Positions 23,001 through 31,614 of a stretch of 64,000 bases of DNA are shown here, piece after piece. The notes below the pieces were generated by a model that saw nothing but the letters and a program-made list of their open reading frames with translations, did not search any database and had not been told where the DNA came from. The position numbers and the translations under genes were made by a program. The stretch lies in contig OW804097.1 of assembly GCA_942159475.1 (NCBI GenBank), forward strand, positions 110,856,582 through 110,920,581, given 5' to 3'. This DNA is from Sthenelais limicola (Eukaryota; Annelida; Polychaeta; Phyllodocida; Sigalionidae). Positions within the stretch are counted from its first letter, which is position 1. Every line of letters starts with the position of its first letter.

Positions 23001-23113
23001 TGGCTTACATTAAAATCCCCCACCAAATAAATTTCCTTTTTAAGATTAATATTTTCTAGGATATGTTTGATTGCGTTAATACTTTCAGCTAATTGGCTTT
23101 GCGGAGGGCGTAC
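20012..23113 (-). mobile_element. 5'-truncated non-LTR retrotransposon (CR1/L2/Jockey group)
   Basis: A 3.1-kb insertion in a TIR-D element. The 5' break falls inside the endonuclease domain. The ORF is intact from there to its stop at 20639, followed by about 620 bp of 3' UTR with AATAAA near 20030 and a short TACA-type tail (ATACATACATACATG on the minus strand). Only GTA is repeated at the two junctions, which suits the short or absent target duplications of CR1/L2-type elements. Confidence 0.85.
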
Positions 23114-23116
23114 CAC
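20639..23116 (-). CDS. Non-LTR retrotransposon endonuclease/reverse-transcriptase polyprotein, 5'-truncated
   Basis: This ORF encodes the protein that nicks the target and copies element RNA by target-primed reverse transcription. It has 825 codons with no internal stop. Residues 3-100 are the C-terminal part of an apurinic-type endonuclease: RPPQS, GDFN (33-36), IIDQIF and the final SNHF (91-94), where most relatives have SDH. A basic linker follows (about 100-300). The RT domain includes NYRPIS (401-406), LDFKKAFDTVDH (472-483), GVPQGTGLGPLLF and the catalytic FADD (560-563). The C-terminal region has DYGDCIY and LPLTWNDLPKK. The first two codons derive from the flanking TIR-D sequence, and an in-frame stop lies just before them, so the listed start is not genuine. 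The N-terminal endonuclease half and any ORF1 are absent. It cannot move by itself. Intact coding implies a fairly recent insertion. Confidence 0.9.
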   Translation of the reverse strand: MVRPPQSQLAESINAIKHILENINLKKEIYLVGDFNVSHETKQMDFVKQYGLSQTVNVPTRVSKKSSSIIDQIFSNGKYINQKGTINNNTSNHFPLYITKKKERNTYRKGNFTSRRWKNLDIKILKEILRDCDWTAFYQSREVNECWDILIKRITHYLDRMCPLKEFKNIRERPKWYTPQLNVMAKERDKAFKKARKTKKPEDWDKAKQVRNKVNSQIQRMKSKHLREELTKDPKDSRHFWEVIKPLLTPDKVKAKQTINILDEQNTLHGGLEASEILNEFFSSVGEKLAEKIKPLSNEELNEIPGQRYSQPNEIKDDEVFSFCQIGVTEIYDYLRKSNNNKASGILHLPTRILKPCLMTLAPQFTYLCNLTIATNNIPDEFKEATILPLFKKGSRNDPSNYRPISIIKFPAKILEKAIHHQFYSYIERKNMLYTHQYGFRTEHSINQAHHRIFHKIYENINDGRKTVLAFLDFKKAFDTVDHQILLHKLKSYKIHSDVLMWFSNYLSDRYQNVSVDGMVSDKQRVRCGVPQGTGLGPLLFLIYINDLQDVISDENVQLFADDTVLFASNKNKELANEALQRDLLKVSHWCRKNKISININKSNILEILPTNQDENSNKYIFKLGTEKMDYTENYTYLGLNIDNKLTFKNHLTQKISQATTRLKAIRRIQKSLSTANILTLYKVAVRPILDYGDCIYSVAPSNMLMKLQTIQNSFVRVAFNVDKRTNVIDLQIENNIPLLCTRRKHHMLEIGYKLSDEHPIIDNRKLNLRSHNKGKKMLLPKPRTERVRKSIYYQLPLTWNDLPKKGAMCPSIKEFKDFLKDNIQ

Positions 23117-23362
23117 ATTTCAAGACAGTGTATTAAATATATCCTCATCCTAGCTATATGGAGTACATTTTGTTACTTTACTGGTAATTGCCCACTCAGA
23201 AACATTGCAAACATAAATATATCAAATATAAATTATAGAAACACTTCTAAGATGTCCTTCATGTTTACCATCATTGGAATCGGTTTGATCTCACCCACTC
23301 AAATATGATCATATCTATTTTTTGCGACTAGTGACTCTTTCTCTGTAACACATCACATATAT
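23110..23362 (+). mobile_element. TIR-D element, right piece (split by the LINE)
   Basis: Resumes the family at GTACCACATTTCAAGACAGT and runs through CTTCATGTTTACCATCATTG to TTTTTTGCGACTAGTGACTC and AACACATCACATAT. Confidence 0.75.
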
Positions 23363-23394
23363 GGTTTCAACAACTACTGAGGGGGGTGGAGGAG

Positions 23395-23498
23395 ATGAGA
23401 TTGATCATGTGGGTGAATTCGCCTGTAGACCTCCTTGTCAACTCTCGTACTTATGTACTTTGGCAAATAAACAATTTTTCAATTAAATTAAATTCGAT
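23395..23498 (+). mobile_element. LINE 3'-end remnant
   Basis: TACTTTGGCAAATAAACAAT followed by (AATTA)-type repeats resembles a retrotransposon polyadenylation end with a short microsatellite tail. No coding part is present. Confidence 0.4.
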
Positions 23499-23606
23499 GC
23501 AAGAAGGTGAATAGTCAGTGTTATGTGATACTATTTTTTTCTTAATTTTAAATAAATTCTATTGGGTCTAATTACAGATTCATGCTATTTTCAAAGATAT
23601 TCTTTT

Positions 23607-23909
23607 TAGGCTCAGAGTCAGATGTGAATTCCTCCAAACTGAGGGAAAGCCTTTCGTTCGAAACCACAAATTACCATTGGAATCTACTCCAGGTCCGGGA
23701 GAGCCATTAGTAGGCGTTCAAATACTGACATACCAGTCAGGTTCAGAGGGCAGTTTTGGACCCCTAACATTTAGGGGTCATCAACACTTTTAGCCTTAGT
23801 CTTAGCCTTGTGGTTAAGCTTATCGCTGGACGTGGAATCGAGGAATGTGGCCGTCTGGAGCTGACTGATACCATTCTTATCTGATCTGAGAGGCTCTGAG
23901 CCTAGACTG
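23607..23909 (+). mobile_element. TIR-B element split by family I
   Basis: Left portion from TAGGCTCAGAGTCAG to ACTGACATAC, then a 134-bp family-I insertion, then ATACCATTCTTATC to GAGCCTAGACTG. Removing the insertion and one ATAC restores the family order. Confidence 0.8.
23734..23867 (+). mobile_element. Family I TIR element (134 bp), nested in TIR-B
   Basis: Bounded by CAGTCAGGTTCAGAGG and GTCTGGAGCTGACTG, with ATAC duplicated on both sides (23730-23733, 23868-23871). A second 134-bp copy lies at 27011. Confidence 0.8.
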
Positions 23910-24183
23910 TGGTTGTGGGTAATTGTAGATATCATTTTGAATAATGCTGAATGGAGGACTGTCACTAGGTAAATACAGGGAGGTAAATGTTGTTGTTGAA
24001 AAGGGAAGTTTGAGTTAGCTTGACGTAGTTGAAGAATGAATGGTATGACTGAGTCTATATTCACCATCACACATCGCCTTCTTGGAAACAAGGATTTTAT
24101 GCTAAAACTGACAAAATACCACAAATTCTTACATATGATTGGCCCCCTTAGGGAGTTCGTATAGAAGACTCGGTTTTTAAATG

Positions 24184-24400
24184 GGGGTGAATTCGCCTGA
24201 AAATGTACAATTCGTCTTCGATATTTCTCTCAAATTAACCCAAATGTAAAACAAAAATTAGGTTCAAAATATAGTTCAACATTTAAACTAAACAGATTTT
24301 TATAGCAACGCAACACTAAATGCTGTTAGAAATTACTAGTAATTATCATTTAATTGTCAAATTTAGTCGGTTGATTGTACATTTTCTGACGACCCGACCC
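24184..24400. mobile_element. TIR-A element, full length
   Basis: Begins GGGGTGAATTCGCCTGAAAA and ends TTTTCTGACGACCCGACCC. The centre is rearranged relative to other copies. Confidence 0.65.
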
Positions 24401-24550
24401 ATGTATAGACTATAACGTTGTCGTCTTATTTAATACAAACATCATTTACCCGCTGAGATCCATCCAGGCTGAGCCTATTTGTATGAGCAACATTATTATG
24501 GAGTTTGTTATTCTTTCTGTTAAATTGTCCCTCCCTAAAATGCATGCTAA

Positions 24551-24750
24551 AGGGTGGTCTCCACTGGCTGCGGTAAGCTCTGCGGTAAGCCTTGCGATGG
24601 TGCTGTGTTGTTGAGGAGTGTTGAGGTCCTGCCTACATCGTTCCCTGACCATGTAGGCAAGGACCTTGTCATTCCTCTCCACCTACAGAACCAGCACAAA
24701 CCATCGCAAGGCTTACCGCAGAGCTTACCGCAGCCAGTGGAGACCACCCT
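24551..24750. mobile_element. Family G hairpin element with 51-bp perfect TIRs
   Basis: Arms 24551-24601 and 24700-24750 are exact reverse complements over 51 bp, starting AGGGTGGTCTCCACTGG. Each arm contains a direct repeat of CTGCGGTAAGC. A second inverted pair (GTCCTGCCTACAT and ATGTAGGCAAGGAC) lies inside, so nearly the whole 200 bp can fold. It is a single copy here, with no clear target duplication. Confidence 0.75.
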
Positions 24751-24751
24751 T

Positions 24752-25083
24752 TTATGTACTCATACTTTCATCTGATAAGCTTCTTTCTACTTTGCATGGT
24801 GTGTTAAAATAATGGTGGTGAGAAGATGGAACTACTCGGATTGAATTTAAAAATTGAACTTGTATATAGTATTTTGGAATGGCGATGGTGACATGGATGA
24901 CGATCTCTGTCGTCGAATAATCAACTGAAATCATTATAAACAATCAAGTCAAAACAATATACCTTTTTTTATCATTTCAATAATAAGATAATACATTGAC
25001 TTGGTTTGTAATGCCCTAATTTTGTTAGAAAGTCTGTTACATTAGAAAATGAAATATTGTATGTTTAACCCTTTTGGAGTAGG
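24752..25083. other. Unique stretch, nothing recognised
   Basis: AT-rich, no gene or shared repeat. Confidence 0.45.
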
Positions 25084-25262
25084 CAGTCTAGGCCCAAACC
25101 CTCAGATAAGAATGGTATGTCAGTGATTGAACGCCTATTTCGTTAATCGGTTTACTGGTCTAGGACTAGGCGTTCTAATGACATCTTGGCGGTCTTAAGA
25201 GAATTATGGCGAGAGGCTTTCCCTTCGTTTGAAGGGACTCTCTCATCTTTGGGCCTAGACTG
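25084..25262 (-). mobile_element. TIR-B2 element
   Basis: Starts CAGTCTAGGCCCAAACCCTC and ends TCTTTGGGCCTAGACTG, with both termini intact and a shortened middle. Confidence 0.8.
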
Positions 25263-25651
25263 ATTGGTTCAGTTCAATGGACCCCCACCCCCACCTCTTC
25301 CCCCTTCCCACCAATATTTTAACACATAGACAGCGATGCAAATCTGAACTTTTTAAAGACATCCCTTAGAGTGTATGCTTTACTCCTCGGTTATAAAATG
25401 TTTACAGCCCATGAAAATTCCAGACATTACTTGAATGGGTAAATGTTGTTTGTTTTGTGATCTAAAACTACCTGCTGTATTTCACTCACTGTTTGCTTTT
25501 TATTTTCTCCTCGGACTCTGTGGAATGTCCCTTTGGTCCCAGGAGTGGCCTTCCACATGCTATTTACTGATGACTGACAAAATATTAAATTATCTGTAAA
25601 GGTTTTCCATTTCCAAAAATTATGCTTACTTACACAGATACTTTGTACATT
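25263..25651. other. Unique stretch, nothing recognised
   Basis: A minus-strand ORF of 124 codons (25427-25801) begins in the adjacent B2 copy and runs in here. It shows no domain or splice support. Confidence 0.4.
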
Positions 25652-25859
25652 CAGTCTACAATCTAGGCCCATAGTTGAGAGAGTCCCTTCAAACAAAGGG
25701 AACGCCTCTCGCCTCAAACAAAGTGCCATTATAATTCCATAAAGACCGCAAAATGTCATTATATTTCCACTAAAACACCGAGTCTTAAGCCAGGAAATCA
25801 ATTAGCGAAGTAGGCTGACATACCATTCTTATCTGATCTGAGGGTTTGGACCTAGAGTG
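25652..25859 (+). mobile_element. TIR-B2 element
   Basis: Begins CAGTCTACAATCTAGGCCC (a doubled or repaired terminus) and ends AGGGTTTGGACCTAGAGTG. Confidence 0.75.
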
Positions 25860-26044
25860 TCTAGGCTCAGAGTTGACAGAGTGCCTCCATTTTGAGGGAA
25901 ACCCTCTATAGCTCCTGACTGCAAAATGCCATTAGAATCTCATTAGGATTCCTACTCCAGGGTCGGAATGGCAATTAGCGCAGTAGGCGTCCACTCACTG
26001 ACATACCATTCGTATCTGATCTGAGAGGCTCGGAGCATAGACTG
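25859..26044 (+). mobile_element. TIR-B element abutting B2
   Basis: Starts GTCTAGGCTCAGAGTTGACA directly at the end of the B2 copy and ends GGCTCGGAGCATAGACTG. The two variants are tandem, in the same orientation. Confidence 0.75.
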
Positions 26045-26091
26045 TACTAACAATCGCTGTGATTAGCATTTTGAAATAAACACTGTACAAT

Positions 26092-26301
26092 CGGAAATGT
26101 ACAATCGACAAATTTAATAAATTAGGCTGAAAAATCATAAAAAGTAGGGATATGGATATCTGAATAATATTTGGTTTTGCGTTAATTGCGTCATATGCTT
26201 GGTTATGTTAAACTGTATTTTGAACCTAATTTCTGTTTTAAATTTGGGTTATTTGAGAGGATTAGTGGAGGCCAATTGTACATTTTCAAGCGACTTCTCC
26301 C
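26092..26301. mobile_element. TIR-A element, left terminus eroded
   Basis: From TCGGAAATGTACAATCGACA to CAAGCGACTTCTCCC. The GGGTCAG start is lost. Confidence 0.7.
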
Positions 26302-26807
26302 ATTAAACGTCCTGTTGTGAATTGATAGACCGCAAACTCTTTCCCTTTCTCCGTCTAACAGCTTTATGCACTTAGCAACCTTTCGCTACATTGTCTGTGG
26401 TTTTTTGGTTAAACGCAGCATAAATCATTCAATCCTTTCTTCGTGTTTGACAATAAAGATATATCAAACATACTCCCAACAACGAACAGGCGGATCTCTC
26501 GTAAAGGTGAAGCAATTCACGAAACTTTATTATTTTTGCAAAACGATTTTATTACCAAACTTGGACATAGTTTAAACCAGGTTACATCGAGCTGACTGAA
26601 TACATCAATAATTGAATGATATGACACACATTAGTAATATCTCCTTTTCTTCTTTTTTTTCCATGGTAACTGTACAGCGATTTTAATTCTCATGTTACAT
26701 AGAACAGATCATGGCAGTTAAGTGAACAACTTATTCCGTCCTGGATAACCCCACAAAACATGTAAAACCAGGCTATTTTAATTACCTCTTCAGCAGTAGA
26801 ATTGTAC
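26302..26807. other. Unique stretch, nothing recognised
   Basis: The ORF at 26366-26575 has no splice or domain support. Confidence 0.45.
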
Positions 26808-27180
26808 GTTTAAAACTGTATGGTCAGCTGTTACGACAGAAACATATCTTACCAAATGTACACCCATTATGATGGTTTATAGGATTGAATTTATCAATAT
26901 TCTGCTGCCGTTATACGGTGATGCAAGAGCTTGAAGACAAAGCCAAAACTTTGGTAAAGCAACATTTAGATGAGTTGGAAAAGAACTGAACAAAAAGTAG
27001 AAAATCTTTACAGTCGGGTTCAGAAGGCAGTTTTGGACCCCTAAGTTTTAGGTGTCATTAACACTATTAGCCTTAGTCTTAGTTTTGTGGTTAAGCTTAT
27101 CACTGGATGTGGAATCGAGGAATGTGGCCGTCTGGACCTGACTGTTTAGTTTTTTACCGATGTTGACTGAGGGTGCAGCT
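26808..27180 (-). mobile_element. TIR-E element split by family I
   Basis: Starts GTTTAAAACTGTATGGTCAG, includes AATTTATCAATATTCTGCTG and GATGAGTTGGAAAAGAACTG, is interrupted at 27011-27144, and ends GATGTTGACTGAGGGTGCAG and TATAAA. Confidence 0.7.
27011..27144 (+). mobile_element. Family I TIR element (134 bp), nested in TIR-E
   Basis: CAGTCGGGTTCAGAAGG to GTCTGGACCTGACTG, the same length as the copy at 23734. TTTA is duplicated at 27007-27010 and 27145-27148. Confidence 0.8.
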
Positions 27181-28191
27181 ATAAATTCCACACTACAATC
27201 ACACATAAGCAGGAATGTTACGTCTGTCTCACAACTAATAATGTTTATAACTTTATCTTAAAACAATGGACGACTGTTCATTGATTGTAGTTAAGTTGAG
27301 AAAAACAGAATGTTAATTTTGTAATACATTTAATACACGTTTTCAATCAACTTTTTCAAATGATTTTCCTTAATAAAAGATGGGCTGGATGGGTTGGAAA
27401 GGAACGGAACAAAAAGTATAAAATATTTAATTCTTAACTTGGCGGCTGATAGTGCAACTCATTTAACATTACCGATATAAATTTATGTAATTCTCAATAT
27501 AATCAATAATGTTGTACCAAGCTTATATTGATCCAACATTTTACTAGGAATAAATTTATTGGTTTTATTACTCAAGTTAATACAAGTAAGAACGATTTTT
27601 TTTATTTCAAATTGCAATAAGTGATTCGGAGAAATGTGACAGCGTTTGGTCGGAATATCGATAAGGACCATAACATGGAATAATGAGTGCACAACATTGC
27701 TTGCATGCCTACAGAGTTCCGTTCTGTTTTAATTATTAATAATCCATGTGAATCGAGGTCATTACATTGTAGTACTGCCATAAAAAAAGAACATTTTAAT
27801 GTGTTTTCATTTAGAAAGCTCATTATTCATTTTAGGTCGTTAAAATTCTCCTGTTTCTTTTATATAATTTAAGGATGGACCAATTATATACAATGTAATA
27901 GGCTCCATGTAGCAAACAAAATCTTTTCGAATCGAATCACGAAAAAGTTCCTTTATTAATTCTTGTTGACAGAATGCAAAAATCTGAAACCATGGCGTGA
28001 ATATTGAAGGACAAATGTGTTAATCAGCCAAGAGATTGAAAACTTTTCCGCAAAGTGATTCCTTTTTTTTTATATCAGATTGCAGTGGCTTTTTGCAACT
28101 CTTGTTTAAACTAGGATGAATTTCATTGTGCTGAGCTTTCAATCCCATGTTCCTCCATTTATGACATGCACTGTGTGCTGAGTTTAAGAGC
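27181..28191. other. Unique stretch with a TIR-E scrap
   Basis: GATGGGTTGGAAAGGAACGG at about 27388-27407 is a TIR-E fragment in reverse orientation. Otherwise no gene is recognised. Confidence 0.45.
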
Positions 28192-28480
28192 TGCGTTCTC
28201 AGCTACTACGACAAAGAAAATCGCAACAAATCCACTCATATTCTCGCTCATATGGACGGAGTGAGATTGGTTGTTTTAACGCCCTTATCAACACATTGAA
28301 AGGTTATATCAAGGGCGGGAGAGCTGAGAGGGAGGCAGTTTATGATCATACCCAGGAAATGGAGGTAGAGAAGAAGGTAGAGAGAGACAGAGAAAAAGAG
28401 ACAAAAAGGCACTTCATGGTCTTACCTAGGACTCATAGGGACGGAATTTATCAATATTCTGCTGCTGTTTGTTGTATGCT
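28192..28480 (-). mobile_element. TIR-E fragment split by SINE-M
   Basis: Left piece GCGTTCTCAGCTACTACGAC to CTCATATGGACGGA, and right piece AATTTATCAATATTCTGCTG. Together they follow TIR-E in reverse orientation, and SINE-M lies between. Confidence 0.6.
28261..28436 (+). mobile_element. SINE-M retroposon, full length
   Basis: A 176-bp copy in the opposite orientation to the other two: GTGAGATTGGTTGTTTTAAC to CTTACCTAGGACTCAT. A 9-bp direct repeat with one mismatch (ATGGACGGA/AGGGACGGA) flanks it. The ORF over it is not a gene. Confidence 0.75.
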
Positions 28481-28675
28481 GATAGAAGTATTTCAAGTCA
28501 AAGTGATCGATTAGGTCTCTGTAGATTACCTTTATGTCTCTGTAGTAGTTACCTTTATGATTAACAAGTCTGACAACTCTTCAGTTTAACTATATAGCAC
28601 GGATCTTTGAATTTATAACGTGTTGTTATAAAACTTGTAATTAATCTTAAATCACGTTGCTAGACTTCTGTACTT

Positions 28676-28736
28676 TGAGCAAGATTAATGTTTTGAAATT
28701 AGACTCAAATAAAATTTATTTAATTTATTTAAAAAG
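28676..28736 (+). mobile_element. Possible LINE 3' tail
   Basis: TACTTTGAGCAAG upstream and CAAATAAAATTTATTTAATT resemble LINE 3' ends seen elsewhere in the window. Short and unconfirmed. Confidence 0.3.
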
Positions 28737-28764
28737 GTGGAGTTTGAAAAGATTGAATCACCCT

Positions 28765-28998
28765 AGTAAAAACAGCCGCTGGTGAGCGATAATAAGTGAA
28801 GCCGGCCATGAAAATTTAACGGAGCGCCGAAATAATATATAAATGTGGACTTTGATGAAAATATGTAGTAAAAATAGCAGGACAAAATGCTTCACAATAT
28901 TAGCTAAAAGCCTTTCAGATCGGTTGGAACACGTTAAAGAACAGAACAAAAATTAGAAAATCTTTCCTTTTTTTTAATGCTGAGAGTACAGCTTTAAT
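28765..28998 (-). mobile_element. TIR-E element, partial
   Basis: GCCGCTGGTGAGCGATAATA to GCTGAGAGTACAGCTTTAA, matching the part of TIR-E around the TTATCGCTCACTGGCAG landmark. The other end is absent. Confidence 0.65.
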
Positions 28999-29315
28999 TG
29001 AATCCATTTTCTCTATGGTAATAAATTTCCAATATTTAACTAATGTGTCATTCAGGGTAGCCTCCTTCCCTGTCTGTTTAAAACATGTAAATTGACGAGC
29101 GACAAACAATTTTCCAATCCAGTGTCTTTATGATTGCGCTCATAAAAGCTAACTATTTTTTTCTTCTTTCCCTTTGATTGGATTTCGTGGGATCCCTGAT
29201 TTTGTGATTCCTTCTCCAATTCTGGTCGGGGCTTTTAATTTGATCTATTATAGCTTTAGCATCTGCTCATTTCTCAATTTTCTTAAAGCATTCCATCCTT
29301 TTGCCACCTTCTTAT
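28999..29315. other. Unique stretch, nothing recognised
   Basis: No gene or shared repeat. Confidence 0.4.
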
Positions 29316-29545
29316 GGGTCAGATCGTCAGAAAATGTACAATTCGCCTTCACCAATCCTCTCAAATATCCCAAATTTAAGACAAAAGTGAGCTTCAAAAT
29401 ACAGTTTAACAAAGTAACACAGATATTTTAAAACAATTCCAAATATACTCAGACATACCTGGTATTTATCACTTTTCAGCCTAATTTAGCAGATGTTACT
29501 CAATGTGTAGAGTTGCCAATTATACATTTTCTGATGACCTGACCC
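29316..29545. mobile_element. TIR-A element, full length, close to the family consensus
   Basis: GGGTCAGATCGTCAGAAAAT to CTGATGACCTGACCC, 230 bp. It includes TTCGCCTTCACCAATCCTCT and CCTAATTTAGCAGA. Flanks TTAT/TTTT are a near-match 4-bp duplication. Confidence 0.85.
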
Positions 29546-29794
29546 TTTTATTATATATATACGCATTCCATATGAGAGGTGCAATAAGTGGAGTGCAATA
29601 AAAATATTCATATAATATGCATACTATATGAACTACTTCGTTACCAAGTCGGCTACTTTTTTTCAAATTTACACATGATACATTTGTGATTACACATCAA
29701 GTTTTATGCCCATATAATAAATATAGAATGGAACTCGCCAGCATCGTGCTTATGCGGACGAATCTTGTCCAATAATTTTTTTTATTATGACAGA

Positions 29795-30486
29795 TGTGAT
29801 ATCGAAAAGTGACCCCGTCGAAAAGTGACCCGTGGGTCGATTTTGGACGTCGAAAATCGACCCATGGGTCACTTTTCGGCAATCGAAAAGTGACCCACCC
29901 CATCGAAAAATGACCCACCCATTTATGCAGAGATATAGACATAACTTTTATACCATATTGAGCGTTCATTTGTCAGCAATCATGAAGCTACATGGAGCTA
30001 ATGTAACAACATGGAATGTGTTTTAGCTCCCGAATATTGTCGCACTAAATGTTACACCTATTCAATCACCCTAGGTGTTATAATAGGCTGGCTTATTGTA
30101 ATAATGCCCTCACCGTGTAGAAACTGCATGAGGGAGGATAATTGTTACTATTAATAGGTATTATGTATCCAGATTATTTTATTAGATTTTAAAACTAGGA
30201 AGCGTCTATAGATGTTATGGTAGAAATTACAGTTACTACGGATATTTATTTCTCATTACATTATTATGTATACGTTATAAGTTATTATACTCACTAGAAA
30301 CTTTATGTTAAACTATCTATCAAACAACTGAATTAATATACAATATCAGGCATCGTAATATATTATTTCAGAACATTAAGTTAGAAAAGAAGAGGGGGTC
30401 GATTTTCGATGGGGTGGGTCACTTTTCGATTGCCGAAAATCGACCCATGGGTCACTTTTCGATGGGGGTCACTTTTCGTCATGACA
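29795..30486. mobile_element. Family R: 692-bp TIR element with iterated 14-mers
   Basis: The left end TGTGATATCGAAAAGTGACC and the reverse complement of the right end, TGTCATGACGAAAAGTGACC, align as TIRs. The left arm (to about 29916) has seven and the right arm (from about 30396) five copies of TCGAAAAGTGACCC or close variants, in both directions. The 475-bp centre is AT-rich and codes for nothing. No clear target duplication. The arrangement suggests a non-autonomous DNA transposon with clustered protein-binding sites. Confidence 0.65.
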
Positions 30487-30592
30487 CCGGCTCGTTCCAT
30501 TCTCTCTATATATAGAATGCTCTCTTTATTTCCAAAATATTACTTTGTAATGATTTGACCTTTGTTGCATCACCATCTGGAAATAAATATAA

Positions 30593-30745
30593 ATCTGATG
30601 TGTAACAGAAGAATTAGTAATAAGTCGCAGAAATGTACCATCATGTTATAAACGATGTGATTCCAACAAACAATGGATTCCAACAATGTGAACATCTAGA
30701 AAATCTAAAAAGTATTTCTATATTTTATGTTTAGTTTAAGATATA
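30593..30745. mobile_element. TIR-D remnant, rearranged
   Basis: CTGATGTGTAACAGAAGAAT and AATAAGTCGCAGAAATG resemble the left terminus, followed by interior-like sequence (AAAGTATTTCTATATTTTAT) out of order. Confidence 0.4.
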
Positions 30746-31120
30746 TTATTCAGCAAAAGAATTACTACAAAACAGTTGATATTCTCAGCTAATCCTGATT
30801 GTGAATCCAGAATTTGTTCTTGGAAATCTCATCAAACGTAAATGACATACAGTTTTGTTCTCATAAATTAAAAAAACGAGGTGTTAACTCACTTTGATAA
30901 ACATGATTTGGCTTTGAAGATGACTAATGCACATACCCTTTTTTTAACTCATCAGAATACAAATTCAGCTGAATAACACTTTCAAGAGTCCGGAGATCCC
31001 CTGTTTTTATTTATGTTTGCGGGTGGTACAGAATGTCAGCTATGCATACAGATTTTAAAGGAAAATGTATGATTCAGTTTGATATGCTGGAAAACAAGGT
31101 GATAATGCACTTTTCTCCCA
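30746..31120. other. Unique stretch, nothing recognised
   Basis: AT-rich, no gene. Confidence 0.45.
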
Positions 31121-31314
31121 TAGACTCTCAGTAAACATATGTCCATCCAAACTGAGGGAAAGCCTCTCGCTCCTAACCGAAATATGCCACTATAATTCCA
31201 TTAGGATGCCTATTCCAAGTTCAGGAATGGCATTAGCACAGTAGGCCTCCAATCACTGACATACCATTCTTATCTGATCTGAGAGGCTGTGAGCCTAGAC
31301 CCAGGCCTAGACTG
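31121..31314 (+). mobile_element. TIR-B element
   Basis: A diverged left end (TAGACTCTCAGTAAAC), then CCAAACTGAGGGAAAGCCTC to GAGGCTGTGAGCCTAGACCC. A second GGCCTAGACTG follows directly. Confidence 0.7.
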
Positions 31315-31520
31315 ATTTCTTTCCTTTGCAAATTCTCAGAATAGATATATTGGAGTGGAAATATCCCGAAGGCCATTTCCCCCGGAGGCTTCTCCACCGT
31401 ATTTATGTCTATTTCCTGGCAGTGATCTCTCATCGATCCTCCTAATATGGGCTGGATGCTTGTCCGTATATTATCATCAATGGTAGATAATCCCTTTGTG
31501 GTCAACACTGGCCTTGACCG
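31315..31520 (-). other. Unassigned minus-strand ORF segment
   Basis: An open frame here reads TTKGLSTIDDNIRTSIQPIL, then GGSMRDHCQEIDINTVEKPP and GEMAFGIFPLQYIYSE. The composition looks more protein-like than neighbouring ORFs. There is no convincing acceptor or donor, and it runs into TIR-B. It may be a decayed exon, a transposase remnant or chance. Confidence 0.2.
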
Positions 31521-31598
31521 CTGCCCGTCCTCCCTGCAACTCCCTCTCTATATATAATCTCCCCTCCCTACTACAGTCCACCCATGCCATGGTCATCT

Positions 31599-31614
31599 GG
31601 GGCCTGTTGTATAA
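31599..31614 (+). mobile_element. Family F terminus cut by TIR-A
   Basis: GGGCCTGTTGTATAA is the left terminus of family F, broken where a TIR-A copy begins at 31615. Confidence 0.5.

Noticed and set aside
20538..23030. Several plus-strand ORFs of 62-102 codons
   Set aside because: Antisense shadows of the LINE ORF.
24547..24775. Near-identical small ORFs on both strands (both starting MVSTGCGKLCGKPCDG)
   Set aside because: They come from the perfect inverted repeats of family G, not from two genes.
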